The notes: generated by a model from the sequence alone, not told the origin. Numbered from the stretch's first letter, positions 42,967-53,993 are shown. The stretch is 64,000 nt of DNA from Symbiodinium kawagutii (GCA_009767595.1 VSDK01002138.1:605138-669137); one strand, 5' to 3'. Numbers and translations are program-made.

Positions 42967-43026
42967 CTCTGGCCGCGCTGCAGTTTTCGAAGCGGGCTCT
43001 GGCCAAATCTGAGCCTTTTTGAAACT
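42967..43026 (-). CDS. Gene B: probable beta-helix rung exon
   Basis: A 60-nt, phase 1-1 segment with acceptor TTCGGCTGAG and a GA donor (AGAG followed by GAACTGCG). It reads FQKGSDLARARFENCSAAR; the RFENCS part matches the xFxNCS strand of the other rungs. A GA donor is unusual but reported in dinoflagellates. Confidence 0.4.
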
Positions 43027-43502
43027 CTCAGCCGAACAGGTGACAACCCCACGGCCAAAGAAAGAATACACAGGGATTAAGCTGTCCTTGCAAACAGCAA
43101 TCTCATTGAACGTTCGCATTGCCTAGACCTAGACATCCCAAAAGAGCTGAGGTAGTCTTGGTATTGAGACCGGTGTCAGCTACAGACTTTTGCCCTGTTG
43201 AACAATCACCATCTTAAAAATTGCAGAGGATTCGGATTCTCATCAAAACAAATTCGGTCAAACCTGCCGCACCTTCAATGCCAGTGATCTGGATGCCAGC
43301 ACCTGAAAATCATTTCAGTTCCACATGCGGCACAGCTCTTCCGTGCTCTTCCTAAATCACAGGAAGAAACGCAGATCAGATGTAAACAATGCTGAAGCCC
43401 AACAAATTTGAGATATCCAATGGAATGCTGTGCACATCATACAGATTGAACAAACGGAGCAAGCAACAAGCTGAACTTGTACTACGAAGTAGCATGGATG
43501 GC

Positions 43503-43626
43503 CTGTTTCAGCAGCTCTGCACTGGTGAAAATGCATAGGTTGAACTGCGTTCATTTTGTGGACGGCAAAAATACCGCCGCCGCGTGTTGCTCGGCAATGG
43601 TGGAAGGAGAGCGGGACTGCGCCACC
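43503..43626 (-). CDS. Gene B: exon with two beta-helix rungs
   Basis: A 124-nt exon, acceptor TTTCCGCAG and GC donor (ACAG followed by GCCATCC). It reads GGAVPLSFHHCRATRGGGIF then VHKMNAVQPMHFHQCRAAET. LSFHHC and MHFHQC are consecutive xxFxxC strands separated by GGGIF, so two rungs are fused in one exon. It ends in phase 1, the phase used throughout the array. Confidence 0.6.
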
Positions 43627-43748
43627 CTGCGGAAAGTCGCCAACAAATGTGATAAATCTTGGTTGGAGGATGCCAAGAAACATTGGTATCTTCAATCTTG
43701 ACTTGCTACCACTGCCCAAATGATGTGAAGAATCGAAGAAAGGAAAGA

Positions 43749-43862
43749 NNNNNNNNNNNNNNNNNNNNNNNNNNNNNNNNNNNNNNNNNNNNNNNNNNNN
43801 NNNNNNNNNNNNNNNNNNNNNNNNNNNNNNNNNNNNNNNNNNNNNNNNNNNNNNNNNNNNNN
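43749..43862. other. Assembly gap (114 N)
   Basis: Unresolved bases between AGGAAAGA and AAGAGTGC. Frames crossing it are unreliable. Confidence 1.
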
Positions 43863-43889
43863 AAGAGTGCGAAGAAGCATGTTGAAAGT

Positions 43890-43963
43890 TGGTTTAGCGC
43901 CTCAGGGACCTCTGGTTGTTGGAAGTGTCCGAAGTGTTCCACCCAAAGGCCACCACCTTGGAT
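43890..43963 (-). CDS. Gene B: possible partial rung exon beside the gap
   Basis: After acceptor CCTATCCAAG the frame reads GGLWVEHFGHFQQPE, the start of a rung (GGGLxV), but the FxNC half is not found before the gap. It may be a short exon ending at a GT after CCAGAG, or a damaged copy. Confidence 0.35.
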
Positions 43964-44627
43964 AGGAATCTGAAATAGACTTGCATATGATTCAAGCAAA
44001 TGCCTTAAAAGAAACAGCACCGGATAAAGAATCTCATCCACATCTCTGTGAACAGAACCAAGACAGGCAGTCTGCCTGCTGGCCATGTTTCCATACTACT
44101 TACCACCTGTGCCTTACTCAACTTTGCTCCTTAATGAAAACCCTATTGAGTGTCCAAGGACTACATATCAAGGACAACTCTTGGCTTGCTGATTGCGATG
44201 GTATTGGTTTGGTTCTGTTTGATCGTTATGTACTTCCAAGCTTTGCAAACCGGAAAGAACGTGAAACATATATATTATATCAAATGAAGGGAGGCGTAGC
44301 GGTTCCTGCTGCTTGCGGTGAACAGACTCAGTGAATTCAAGAAGCCTATCAACCACCCAAATCAGGATAGTTTCTCTATGTTTCTCTCAACATGCTGCTG
44401 CGCGAGCCTGGGGAGATCAAGCCCTCGACCATTCAATTACAAGAGGTGCCCGGGGATGCTGGGGGGGTCGCCATGATAGGCCACCTCTTCATTCTTGCTC
44501 AAGCAAAGAGACTCAGCTAGCTGATGCTGGCTTTCGTGACTTTGCAGCCGTATTTCTGACTCAAGCATGTATAATGTGGTCACCGTGCGCTTTCTGATTT
44601 GTGGGGCAAATCTTCCGAGCCCACGAC

Positions 44628-44708
44628 CGTCCCGGCTTACAGTACAATCGTTGAAAGCAGCTGCACCGTCAGACAAATTGTATGTGCCCTGCACAAACAT
44701 CCCACCAC
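44628..44708 (-). CDS. Gene B: beta-helix rung exon 17
   Basis: An 81-nt, phase 1-1 exon with acceptor CTGGCCCAG and donor GACG followed by GTCGTGGG. It codes GGMFVQGTYNLSDGAAAFND, C at position 21. It is the most diverged member, yet has exactly the same length and phase, which argues strongly that the repeats are exons and not chance ORFs. Confidence 0.7.
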
Positions 44709-45275
44709 CTGGGCCAGGAAGAAATGTGTTGGGGTTATGACGTAGCGTTCCTGTCGGAACAGGGCAACGCAGCAATTTTGAATCACAACTATGGCAAACC
44801 AGTTCAATCTGATCTGAAGTTTCACACTTCAGTGATGCAAGGGAGTTCAAGCATTGATTCCTCTAAACATCTAGAGCCAACAAACGCTTCACGTGGCATG
44901 AAGCGTGTTCGTGTACTCAATCATTCCTTACCATTTCAGTCTGGAAAATACCTCACAAACAGTCATGGGACAGCGTTGTTGTGCAGAGAATCCCAGGCCA
45001 AGAAAAACTGTTTGTTGATACTTGACAGGGTACACATTCTGGGCTGCTGGCATCTTCAATGCAAAACTGCAACAGAAAAGGTCCTGTAATCTCCTATGAC
45101 TGTACTGTCTGTAGTAGATACAGCGAAGAACCGAGAAAGGATGGCAAAACCCGTGTCCCTGCAGCATCCGATCTAATCCGATCTAGTTGGTGGGTTGAAA
45201 TCTCCAAGTCCCGTAACCTCCACCCTATTCTGCCAAAGCCCAACATTTCATCCTGCCCTTGGGGCTCCACCCCGC

Positions 45276-45353
45276 CTTTCATGCTGCTGCAGTTGTTGAA
45301 TTTCATAGTTCCACCCTGGTGCGACAATTTTTTGATGACATGCAGGCCGCCGC
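45276..45353 (-). CDS. Gene B: beta-helix rung exon 16
   Basis: 78 nt, acceptor TTTGCCCAG; a GC donor (AAAG followed by GCGGGGTG) keeps phase 1-1. The rung is GGLHVIKKLSHQGGTMKFNN followed by CSSMK. Confidence 0.65.
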
Positions 45354-45875
45354 CTGGGCAAAGCCGAAGGATCTCGACCCCAGTTTGGCTGAAGCCTCTG
45401 ATGCACGGACAAACAATAGACGTGACTGAGCGTCTGGATCGCTCGGTACAACCTGAAATGATGACATGCAACATCAGGGAGTTGTTGATTGGGGCCCTAA
45501 AGGATTGTGGTGGGAATTTGTTTTGTACATCTGAGATTAGACTGGAGAGCAACTGTCAACTGCTGGTGCAACAGGGAGGGGACTGGATGAGAGATGTTGA
45601 TTGACCCAAACCCAACTGTCTTGGGTTGCCTGAGCCTAGGCACATGCTTGAAGGATCTACTGGAAATGAGCTTTGTCTAGAGTCAGTCCGGCTTCAACTC
45701 CAAAGGAATTGTAGGCCCAGACTTGAAGAGCTGCACAAGAACTCGGCAACCAAAGTATCAAGCCTTCTCATCTTGGCATCAAGGGTCATCTTTGTTGAAA
45801 TTCCACATCCTTTGAGCTGTAGTTCATCATGCAAATTCCAGCCCAAGATCTTATGCTGTCCTTGGGGCTCCGCAC

Positions 45876-45956
45876 CTCTTCTTTCGCTGCTGCAGTTGTG
45901 GAAGTTCATGTGTCCACCCTGCTGCGACAAAAACTTGTCGACGTTCAGGCCGCCGC
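45876..45956 (-). CDS. Gene B: beta-helix rung exon 15
   Basis: 81 nt, acceptor TTTGTTCAG, donor AGAG followed by GTGCGGAG, phase 1-1. The rung is GGLNVDKFLSQQGGHMNFHN followed by CSSERR. Confidence 0.7.
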
Positions 45957-46261
45957 CTGAACAAAGCCGAAGCATCTCGACCCCACTTTCACTGAAGCCT
46001 TGGAGGCTTAGATCATAGATCAAAAGTTTTTTTGGATACTTGCAGCAACCTGAACAAAATCACATGAAACATCACAAATTGATGAGTTTGTCAAGCGTAT
46101 GCTTGAGGGCATGCACTGGAAGCGTGCTCAAAGCGTCAAGCTAATTCAGGCAAAGTTACACACGAATTGTCCCTCCAAAAGAGTTATAGAAGAATTTAGC
46201 AACTCAAGAACCACATTGCATGAAGCGACATATCCTCTCATCCAGTCCTGGGGTTCCGCAC

Positions 46262-46342
46262 CTTCTCCTCTGCTCCTGCAATTGTGGAATTTCATAGTCC
46301 CATTTTCCTGCTTCAGCTGGAACTTGACTGACAGGCCGCCGC
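46262..46342 (-). CDS. Gene B: beta-helix rung exon 14
   Basis: 81 nt, acceptor GACTGCGCAG, donor GAAG followed by GTGCGGAA, phase 1-1. The rung is GGLSVKFQLKQENGTMKFHN followed by CRSRGE. It belongs to the QENGT subtype seen also at 50180 and 53916. Confidence 0.7.
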
Positions 46343-46499
46343 CTGCGCAGTCTCGCTGCAGCCTTTAGATATTAGACCAAAAGTTTTTTGGGATACCTGC
46401 CCCAATCCGAACACATGACATTCAACATCAAAGAATTGATGGTGGGGCCTCGGAGGATTCTAGTAGAATTACGATAGACCACAAGTAGCAATTGAATGT

Positions 46500-46990
46500 C
46501 AGGATGTTTCAAGATTCTTGTTACGAGCACCCACCCAATCATGTCAACACCGGCACCCGGCAACAGCACCCACCCAATCCTGTTGACACTGGTACGGGGT
46601 ACCCCCCCCAATCATGTTGACACACCAGTACCTGGCAACAGCACCCACCCAATCCTGTGGACACCAGCATCCACCCTATGATGTTGACACCGGCACCCAC
46701 CCACTCCTGCTGACACCGGCACCCCGCAACAGCATCCACCCAATCCTGTTGACACCGGCCCCCGCCAACAGAGCCCACCCCATCCTGTTGTCACCGGCGC
46801 CCATCCAATCATGTTGACACCGGCACCCGGCAACAGCGCCCACCCCAACACCGGCACCCAATTAATCATGCTGACACTGGCGCCCGGCAACAGCACCCAC
46901 CCATTCCGGTGGACGCCGGCACCCACCTAATCATGTTGACACGGGCACCCACCCGATCATGTCGACACCTGTATCCATCCAATCATGTTG
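46500..46990. repeat. Minisatellite built on 13-bp modules, block 1
   Basis: Tandem 26- and 39-bp units such as CACCCAATCATGTTGACACC with optional GGCACCCGGCAACAG, all multiples of 13 bp. Frames through it are artefacts. It interrupts the beta-helix exon array. Confidence 0.85.
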
Positions 46991-47109
46991 ATAGCCCTGT
47001 CTCCTAGACTCCAGATTACGCCGGCATAGACCCCAAATAGCAATGGAATGTCGCGTTTTGTTGCCCGCATATCATAAAGGATCATAGCAAAGCACTTCTA
47101 ACCCCCCAA

Positions 47110-47900
47110 TTCGAACAGAGAATGGTCATGACCAATTCGAAAAGAGAATGGTCAAATAACAATTTCTTTTCAACAAATATAAACTATCATAGTAGCGCGG
47201 TTCCAACCGCCAGCGCGGGACCGAATTCGGGGCCCGAACGCGTTGTTATCAGCAAGAATAATACAAGAGAATATGAATCCAACAATGTCTTTGAAGAAAT
47301 TGCAAGCAATCAACTTCCAACCCCGCAACTCAGGGCCCGAATTCGGGGTCGGAATGGAAAAGAGAACAGAAATACAACATTTTTTTTTTGAAAATGCCAC
47401 TAACAATCATACTAGCGCACTTCCAACCCCCAACTCGGGGCCCAAATTCGTAGCCCAAGCGCGCTGTTACTAGCAATAATAAGACAAGAGAATTACGCCG
47501 GCATAGACCCCAAATAGCAATTTCATGTCACGATTTGTTGACACCGGCAACGACCTGTTGACACCAGCACCCACCCAATTATGTTGATACAAGCACCCTC
47601 GTGCTGACAACGGCACTCCGCATACCCTCTTGTTGACACCGGCACCTGCCCAATTATGTTGGTACTGGCACCCTCCTGTTGACACCCGCAACCGCCCAAT
47701 TATGTTGATAGGCTTGTCTCCTATTCTTGAAGTAAGAACCCCAATAACTGTTCCAGATATCTGGGGTACTACAATACAATACAATGTCTTTTCAAAGATT
47801 GCAAGATTTTGTTAACAATCATAGCAATGAATTTCAATTTGGAGCCCGACAGCGGTGTTACTACCCACAATAAGAACAAAGAAGAATAGTGCAACCACGT
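47110..47900. repeat. Diverged repeats (GGGCCCGAATTCGGG type) and minisatellite block 2
   Basis: Three or four copies of a ~130-160-bp motif containing TTCCAACCCCCAACTCGGGG and TGTTACTAGCAATAATAAGA, then at 47.53-47.72 kb a shorter block of the 13-bp-module minisatellite (TTGACACCGGCACC). ATTACGCCGGCATAGACCCC occurs twice (47.02 and 47.49 kb). Confidence 0.7.
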
Positions 47901-47914
47901 ACTATTAAAACCCA

Positions 47915-48210
47915 CCCAAACATGTTGACAATGGCACCCGACCAATCATGTTGACACCGGCAACCTGCAACGGCACCCACCCAATCATGCTGACACCCAT
48001 GTGGCAACAGCAGCCGTGCTCACCCAAACACGTTGACACCAACACCAAACAAATCACTTTGACACTGGCACCCGCCAACAGAAGGCACCCGGCACCCACC
48101 CAATGATGTTGACACCAACACCCACCCAAAAACTGTGACACCGGCACCCACCGAAACATGTTGACACTTGCACGCTGCCAATTATGTTGACATCGGCACC
48201 CAATCAAAGC
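47915..48210. repeat. Minisatellite built on 13-bp modules, block 3
   Basis: The same CACCCAATCATGTTGACACC units as 46.5-47.0 kb, more diverged. Confidence 0.8.
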
Positions 48211-48229
48211 AAGCCGTCCAGCTTTGGCA

Positions 48230-48680
48230 TCAACAGGGGCAGCTTCGCGAGGATTCTGCTCCAGAGCCGGGCCAGTCGAAGGGAAGTCCAACTGCTTTGC
48301 AAATTTTCTCCACAACGGCCCTCGTGCTCTTCCTTGGCGTCATGAAATAGCCCCATGCCAAAACCTTTGTACATGGCCTCACTTGTCCAACTTCCTCAAT
48401 TTCCCAGCAATGTGCGTCCTCTTCGCGCACAACTCCCTCTGGAAGGACTCCAACTTGTCAAGGCCGTCCTTCCTGATGAGGCCCTTCATGTCAAAGGTTT
48501 TGTCCAGCCCTCCCTGGGGGCGTTGCGCCGTCCAGCCCTCTATGGGCAGCAAAGCCGACAGCCCAAGTTTTCTTAATTGCTCTTCTTTGTCTGGCAAGGC
48601 CGATCTTTTTAAGACCTCCTGGCCCTGACAGAGAAGCTGATCGCCATTGACCCAGGGTACTCCTGCTCTTCCCTCGGCTC
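48230..48680 (-). pseudogene. Coding relic with charged, Lys/Leu-rich product
   Basis: The minus frame ending at TGA 48379 reads GQEVLKRSALPDKEEQLRKL, then TFDMKGLIRKDGLDKLESFQ and ELCAKRTHIAGKLRKLDK. Immediately downstream other frames continue in the same style (LWRKFAKQLDFPSTGPALEQ). This suggests one longer coding sequence broken by frameshifts, possibly a processed gene copy. The family is not recognised. Confidence 0.4.
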
Positions 48681-48731
48681 CCATCTGAGCGGCATCATCA
48701 TCAGCTGCGAAGTTTTCTACGTTAGAGCATC

Positions 48732-48815
48732 CAAGATTGCCATGACAATCAACAAGTGGTGTAACAGGCCCGGTAGGAAAAGTGCTCCTTACGGAGCCAT
48801 GGAGCAAAAAACCGC
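48732..48815 (-). CDS. Gene B: possible diverged rung exon 13
   Basis: After acceptor GGTGGCAAG the frame reads GFLLHGSVRSTFPTGPVTPL then VDCHGNL before a GA dinucleotide, about 84 nt in phase 1. The spacing GG-F-L-x-H-G ... LVDC fits the rung, but the donor is weak. Confidence 0.35.
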
Positions 48816-49234
48816 CTTGCCACCAGTGCGAAGCAAAGCCATGCACCGTTCCAGTACACATGTTTTGCTCATGCGTGTGGCTCCAGCAATACCTCTATGG
48901 CCAGCATTCTGCCATGTCTGTACATGATCCCATGGAGTTAGCACATGTACTGGCATCTGCTTTGACATGACCTTTTTGGGGATAGTGGCCCGAATCTGAA
49001 GAAATCACACACAACATGAAGGAATTGATAAGTTTGTCAGGCGATGTCAGGCATATGCTTGACGCATGAGCTGGAAAACAAAATTTCAAGTTAGTTCACT
49101 TGCAACGCTACACAAATTGTCCCTCCAAAGCACAACATCTGACCCACATTGCATGAAGGGCCATCTTTCTTAAAGTTAAATTACGAGCATCTTGCAAAGT
49201 CCTCAGCCCAACATCTCATCCTATCCCACCCCGC

Positions 49235-49315
49235 CTTTCACACTGCTGCAGTTGTAGAACCCCATGCTTCCGCCCTGCTGCGACAATTTTTTGATGACTT
49301 GCAGGCCGCCGCCGC
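49235..49315 (-). CDS. Gene B: beta-helix rung exon 12
   Basis: 81 nt, acceptor TTTGCCAAG, GC donor (AAAG followed by GCGGGGTG), phase 1-1. It carries one extra GGC codon at its start (GGGGLQVIKKLSQQGGSMGF, then YNC). Confidence 0.65.
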
Positions 49316-49645
49316 CTTGGCAAAGCCGAAGCATCTCGACCCTAGCTTCGCTCAAGCCCTTCAAACTCAGACCAACAGTTTCTTAGGATACAGGCCCCAA
49401 CCTGAACAATTCACACGCAACATCAAGGAATCCATGAGTTTGTCAGGCGATGTCAGGCGTACTGTATGCTTGAAGCATGAGCTGGAAAACAAAATGTCAA
49501 GTTAGTTCACTTGCAACGCTAAACAAATTGTCCCTCCAAAGCACCACATCTGACCGACATTGCATGAAGGGCCATCTTTGTTAAAGTTAAATTACGAGCA
49601 TCTTGCAAAGTCCTCAGCCCAACATCTCATCCTGTCCCACCCCGC

Positions 49646-49720
49646 CTTTCACACTGCTGCAGTTGTAGAACCCCATGCTTCCACCCTCCTGCGACAAGTC
49701 CCTAACGTACAGGCCGCCGC
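49646..49720 (-). CDS. Gene B: beta-helix rung exon 11
   Basis: 75 nt, acceptor AGTTGCCTAG, GC donor (AAAG followed by GCGGGG), phase 1-1. The rung is GGLYVRDLSQEGGSMGFYNC, two residues shorter than the standard. Confidence 0.65.
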
Positions 49721-50179
49721 CTAGGCAACTCCGAAGCATCTGGACCCCAGTTTTGTTCAGGCCTCTGAAACATTGACCACAGGTTTTTTTGGATACTTGT
49801 ACGACAAAACACACGCAGCATCAAAAAATGTGATGTACATCTAAGAAGGCACAGGAGAGCGAATGCTGTTGAAACAGCGCGGGAAAAAAATGATGTGACA
49901 TGTTGGTTGGCCCAAACATACAAGTCTTGAGTTGGCCAAGCACGCGCTTAAGGCTCGCTCTGGAAGCCAACTCACAGTGTCAAGCTGCTTCAGTTGCAAC
50001 TCCAAACGAATTTGCCAGAAGAGCTGCGGATACTATTTGCAATGGAAGTAGCTACACATCTGACCGACATTGCATGAAGGACCATCTCTATTCAAGTTCA
50101 ATTGCCACATCCAGTGGGCTGCAGTGCATCTCGCATACTCCTCGTATCAGAATCTCATCCTGTCCTTGGGGCTCCACGC

Positions 50180-50263
50180 CATATTCGTCGCTGCTGCAGT
50201 TGTGGAACTCGCTAGTTCCATTCTCCTGCTTGAATTGGAAGAAGACGGACAGGCCGCCGCCGC
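50180..50263 (-). CDS. Gene B: beta-helix rung exon 10
   Basis: 84 nt, acceptor TTTGCCAAG, GC donor (ATATG followed by GCGTGGAG), phase 1-1. The rung is GGGLSVFFQFKQENGTSEFH, then NCSSDEY. It has one extra Gly codon. Confidence 0.65.
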
Positions 50264-50591
50264 CTTGGCAAAGCCGAAGCATCTCGACCCCAGCTTCCCT
50301 TCAAACTCAGACCAACAGTTTCTTAGGATACAGGCCCCAACCTGAACAATTCACACGCAACATCAAGGAACCCATGAGTTTGTCAGGCGATGTCAGGCGT
50401 ACTGTATGCTTGACGCGTGAGCTGGAAAACAAAATGTCAAGTTAGTTTACTTTCAACGCTACACAAATTGTCCCTCCAAAGCATCACATCTGACCCTCAC
50501 TGCATGAAGGGCCATCTTTCTTAAAGTTAAATTACGAGCATCTTGCAAAGTCCTCAGCCCAACATCACATCCTGTCATCTGGGCTCCGCAC

Positions 50592-50672
50592 CGCTTTTCT
50601 CGCTCGTGCAGTTGTAGAACCCCATGCTTCCACCCTGCTGCGACAAATCGTTCTTGACAAACAGGCCGCCAC
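50592..50672 (-). CDS. Gene B: beta-helix rung exon 9
   Basis: 81 nt, acceptor CTTTGCCTAG, donor AGCG followed by GTGCGGAG, phase 1-1. The rung is GGLFVKNDLSQQGGSMGFYN, then CTSEKS. Confidence 0.7.
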
Positions 50673-51000
50673 CTAGGCAAAGCCGAAGTATCTGGACCCC
50701 AGTTTTGTTCCGGCCTCTGAAACATTGACCACAGGTTTTTTTGGATACTTGCCCCAACCTGAACAATTCACACGCAGCATCAAAAAAATGTGATGCACAT
50801 CTAAGAAGGCACAGGAGAGCAAATGCTGTTGAAACAGCGCGGGAAAAAATGATGTGACATGTTGGTTGGCCCAAACATACAAGTCTTGAGTTGGCCAAGC
50901 ACGCGCTTAAGGCTCGCTCTGGAAGCCAACTCAAAGTGTCAAGCTAATTTAGTTGCAACATGTTTCAACTCCAAACGAATGGTCCCTCCATGTCTCTCCA

Positions 51001-51420
51001 AATCAGACCTGAGAAGAAGGGGGACGAAAGCCAGCGGAAAGATGGAAGGAGTCGCAGGGATGAATGAAAGAAAACGCAAAGCATACGGGGGCAAAGTTTG
51101 GCTTTCTGGGCGCGATAAGGGAGGTCAAGAAGCAAAATGATGGAGAAAGAAGAGCATTGCTGACAGCAGGGACGCGGGGTAATATAGTGATGACGGTAGA
51201 AGTCGTGGTATATTTGGTTGGGCGTTTGGAAATGGAAGGACTTGGGGGGAATCGAAAAGCACCGGCAGCAAATTGCGTAGCGGTACATCTCCCTCCAAAA
51301 CGAGGCTGTGTCCCACCAAGATCCCCAGGTCAGGGCGAGATTTTGAACCACTCCAGAGCCCACCGCCCCCCAGACCCCAAATTCTCGCTTCGTTCGCCAA
51401 AAACACCTTCAGCCTAGCCT
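51001..51420. repeat. Insertion in a gene B intron, with a dispersed 3' motif
   Basis: About 400 bp that interrupt the otherwise conserved intron sequence. It ends CTCGCTTCGTTCG ... CAGCCTAGCCTGACGGCTG then TTTTTCGTA. A close relative of this ending occurs at 57.28-57.36 kb, so it is probably the end of a dispersed (SINE-like or other) element. Confidence 0.5.
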
Positions 51421-51571
51421 GACGGCTGTTTTTCGTAGTGAAGAAGCACAAGAACTGCAGAATAACTTGGCAACTAGAGTATCCAGACTCAATCTGCCAC
51501 GTCCTTTCAGCTGAGGGGCCTCTTGCACACTCCTCAGCCCAACATCTCATCCTGTTCTTGGGGCTCCGGAC

Positions 51572-51649
51572 CGCGGTGCTCGCTGCAGCACTTGTGGAAC
51601 TCCATGCTTCCACCCTGCTGCGACAAATCCTGGACGGACAGGCCGCCGC
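51572..51649 (-). CDS. Gene B: beta-helix rung exon 8
   Basis: 78 nt, acceptor CTTTGCCCAG, donor CGCG followed by GTCCGGAG, phase 1-1. The rung is GGLSVQDLSQQGGSMEFHKC. Confidence 0.7.
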
Positions 51650-52121
51650 CTGGGCAAAGCCGCAGTATCTCGTCCCCAGTTTTGTTCAAGCCTCTGAAAC
51701 ATTGACCACAGGTTTTTTTGGATACTTGCCCCAACCTGAACAATTCACACGCAGCATCAAAAAAATGTGATGTACATCTAAGAAGGCACAGGAGAGCAAA
51801 TGCTATTGAAACAGCGGTTGGTTGGCCCGAACATACAAGTCTTGAGTTGGTCAAGCACGTGCTTGAGGCATGCTCTGGAAGCCAACTCAAAGTGTCAAGC
51901 TAATTTAGTTTCAAGATGTTTCAACTCCAAACGAATGGTTCCTCCGTGTCTCTCCAAATCAGAAGAAGGGCACGAACTGCAGAATAGCTTGGCAACATTT
52001 GGCAACTAGAGTATCCAGACTCAATTTGACCTTTAAGTTTTAACTGCCACGTCCTTTCAGCTGAGGGGCCTCTTGCAAACTCCTCAACCCAAGATCTTGT
52101 CCTGTCCTTGGGGCTCCGCAC

Positions 52122-52202
52122 CATAGCCCCCACTGTAGCACTTGTGGAACTCCATGCTTCCACCCTGCTGCGACAAATCGTTCTTGACAAACAGGCCGCC
52201 AC
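52122..52202 (-). CDS. Gene B: beta-helix rung exon 7
   Basis: 81 nt, acceptor CTTTGCCTAG, donor CTATG followed by GTGCGGAG, phase 1-1. The rung is GGLFVKNDLSQQGGSMEFHK, then CYSGGY. Confidence 0.7.
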
Positions 52203-52691
52203 CTAGGCAAAGCCGAAGCATCTGGACCCCAGTTTTGTTCAGGCCTCTGAAACATTGACCACAGGTTTTTTTGGATACTTGCCCCAACCTGAACAATTCA
52301 CACGCAGCATCAAAAAAATGTGATGTACATCTAAGAAGGCACAGGAGAGCAAATGCTGTTGAAACAGCGCGGGAAAAAAATGATGTGACATGTTGGTTGG
52401 CCCAAACATACAAGTCTTGAGTTGGCCAAGCACGCGCTTAAGGCTCGCTCTGGAAGCCAACTCAAAGTGTCAAGCTAATTTAGTTGCAACATGTTTCAAC
52501 TCCAAACGAATGGTCCCTCCATGTCTCTCCACATCAGAAAAACTGCAGAATGATTTGGCACCTAAAATATCAAAACTGACTTGACGCCATGTCAACGCTC
52601 ATCTTTGTTTACTTTCAATTGCCACGTCTTTTGGGTTTCAATGCATCTTGCAAAGTCCTCAGCGCAACATCCTGTCGTCTGGGCCCTGCAC

Positions 52692-52772
52692 CGCCGTTCT
52701 TGCTTCTGCAGTTGTAGAACTCCATGCTTCCACCCAACTGCAACAAATCCTTGTTGACGTACAGGCCCCCGC
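52692..52772 (-). CDS. Gene B: beta-helix rung exon 6
   Basis: 81 nt, acceptor TTTGCCCAG, donor GGCG followed by GTGCAGGG, phase 1-1. The rung is GGLYVNKDLLQLGGSMEFYN, then CRSKNG. Confidence 0.7.
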
Positions 52773-53179
52773 CTGGGCAAACAAAAACATCTGGACCCCA
52801 GTTTTGTTCAAGCCTCGAAAACTTCGACCAAAAGTTTCTTGGGATATGTACCCCAACATGAACAAATCACACGCAAGATCAAAACAAACTCAAGTGCTTT
52901 CCCCGACAGCATGACATTTTGTATGCGGAGCCTGTGTGAAGCCCATGTACCTCCTTTCGGATTGATTGATGCTTGACTTGACCTGCACAAATGATACTTT
53001 TGTGGTCACCCTTCGGAACCTGACGTGGATCTGCACAGGAAACCTGCATAACCCGAGGTGGATGCTGCGAACATGCCGGAACCCAATGTGGAAGCTGCAC
53101 TAGATTGAACCGTGGCCAATCTGGGCTAAAGAGCCCATAGCAAAAAATGTTGTGCCGTCGGGGGAAGATCGGAAGCCTT

Positions 53180-53560
53180 TGGAACTTGACAGAGCATCTG
53201 CACTACAACCCCTCCAAAAGTCACAAAGTCCCTGCACCGGAACCCTGCGAACCTCACCGAAAGTCACAAACCCTCCAGAACCTCATTGGCTATATGCACC
53301 GGAACTCCCCAGAACGCCACCAATGCTGCAGACCAGCAACCAATTAGCAACTGCACAGCTGGGGCTTAGAACAAATAGCATGTAGATTCAGCAGCAAGTT
53401 AGAGAATGCAGTTGAACAGGGAAGACCTATATAATCTAAGTGTACGAACCTCAGCATGCATCTGCACACCCTTCGCCGGAACCTTCCGGAACCTCACCAA
53501 GTATCTGCACTGCGACCCTCCGGAACCTTGTCTGGAACCCGGTGTTGAAGCTGCACCGGA
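53180..53560. repeat. Degenerate GCACCGGAACCCTCCGGAACC repeat
   Basis: Irregular units around TGCACCGGAACC and CCTCCGGAACCT, about 35-45 bp apart, in a gene B intron. A relative is at 41.1-41.2 kb. Confidence 0.6.
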
Positions 53561-53915
53561 TCGCACCAGAGGTAATCTCGGCTAGAGATCCCATAGCAAA
53601 GTATTGCTGTCCTGTCCGGGAAAATGTGATGTACATTTTGGTTGGCCCAAACCTACAAGTCTTGAGTTGGTCAAACATGTGTTTGAAGCATTTTGCTGCA
53701 AGCAAACTCAAACTGTCAAGCTAGTCTAATTTCAACTCCAAAAAAATTGCCCAGAAGAGCTGCGGATACCATTTGCAATGGAAGTAGCAACATATCTGAC
53801 CGACATTGCATGAAGTACCATCTCTATTCAAGTTCAATTGCCACATCCAGTGGGCTGCAGTGCCTCTCGCATACTCCTCATATCAGAATCTCATCCTGTC
53901 CTTGGGGCTCCACAC

Positions 53916-53993
53916 CATCTTCGCCGCTGCAGTTGTGGAACTTGCTAGTTCCGTTTTCCTGTTTCAAATTGGAGTTGATGTACAGCCCGCCGC
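53916..53993 (-). CDS. Gene B: beta-helix rung exon 5
   Basis: 78 nt, acceptor CACTACTCAG, donor AGATG followed by GTGTGGAG, phase 1-1. The rung is GGLYINSNLKQENGTSKFHN, then CSGED. Confidence 0.7.

Noticed and set aside
43659-44086. ORFs crossing the N run
   Set aside because: The sequence is unknown over 114 bases; only the parts outside it were used.
46372-46926. Gly/Val/Trp-rich minus ORFs
   Set aside because: Translation of the 13-bp-module minisatellite.
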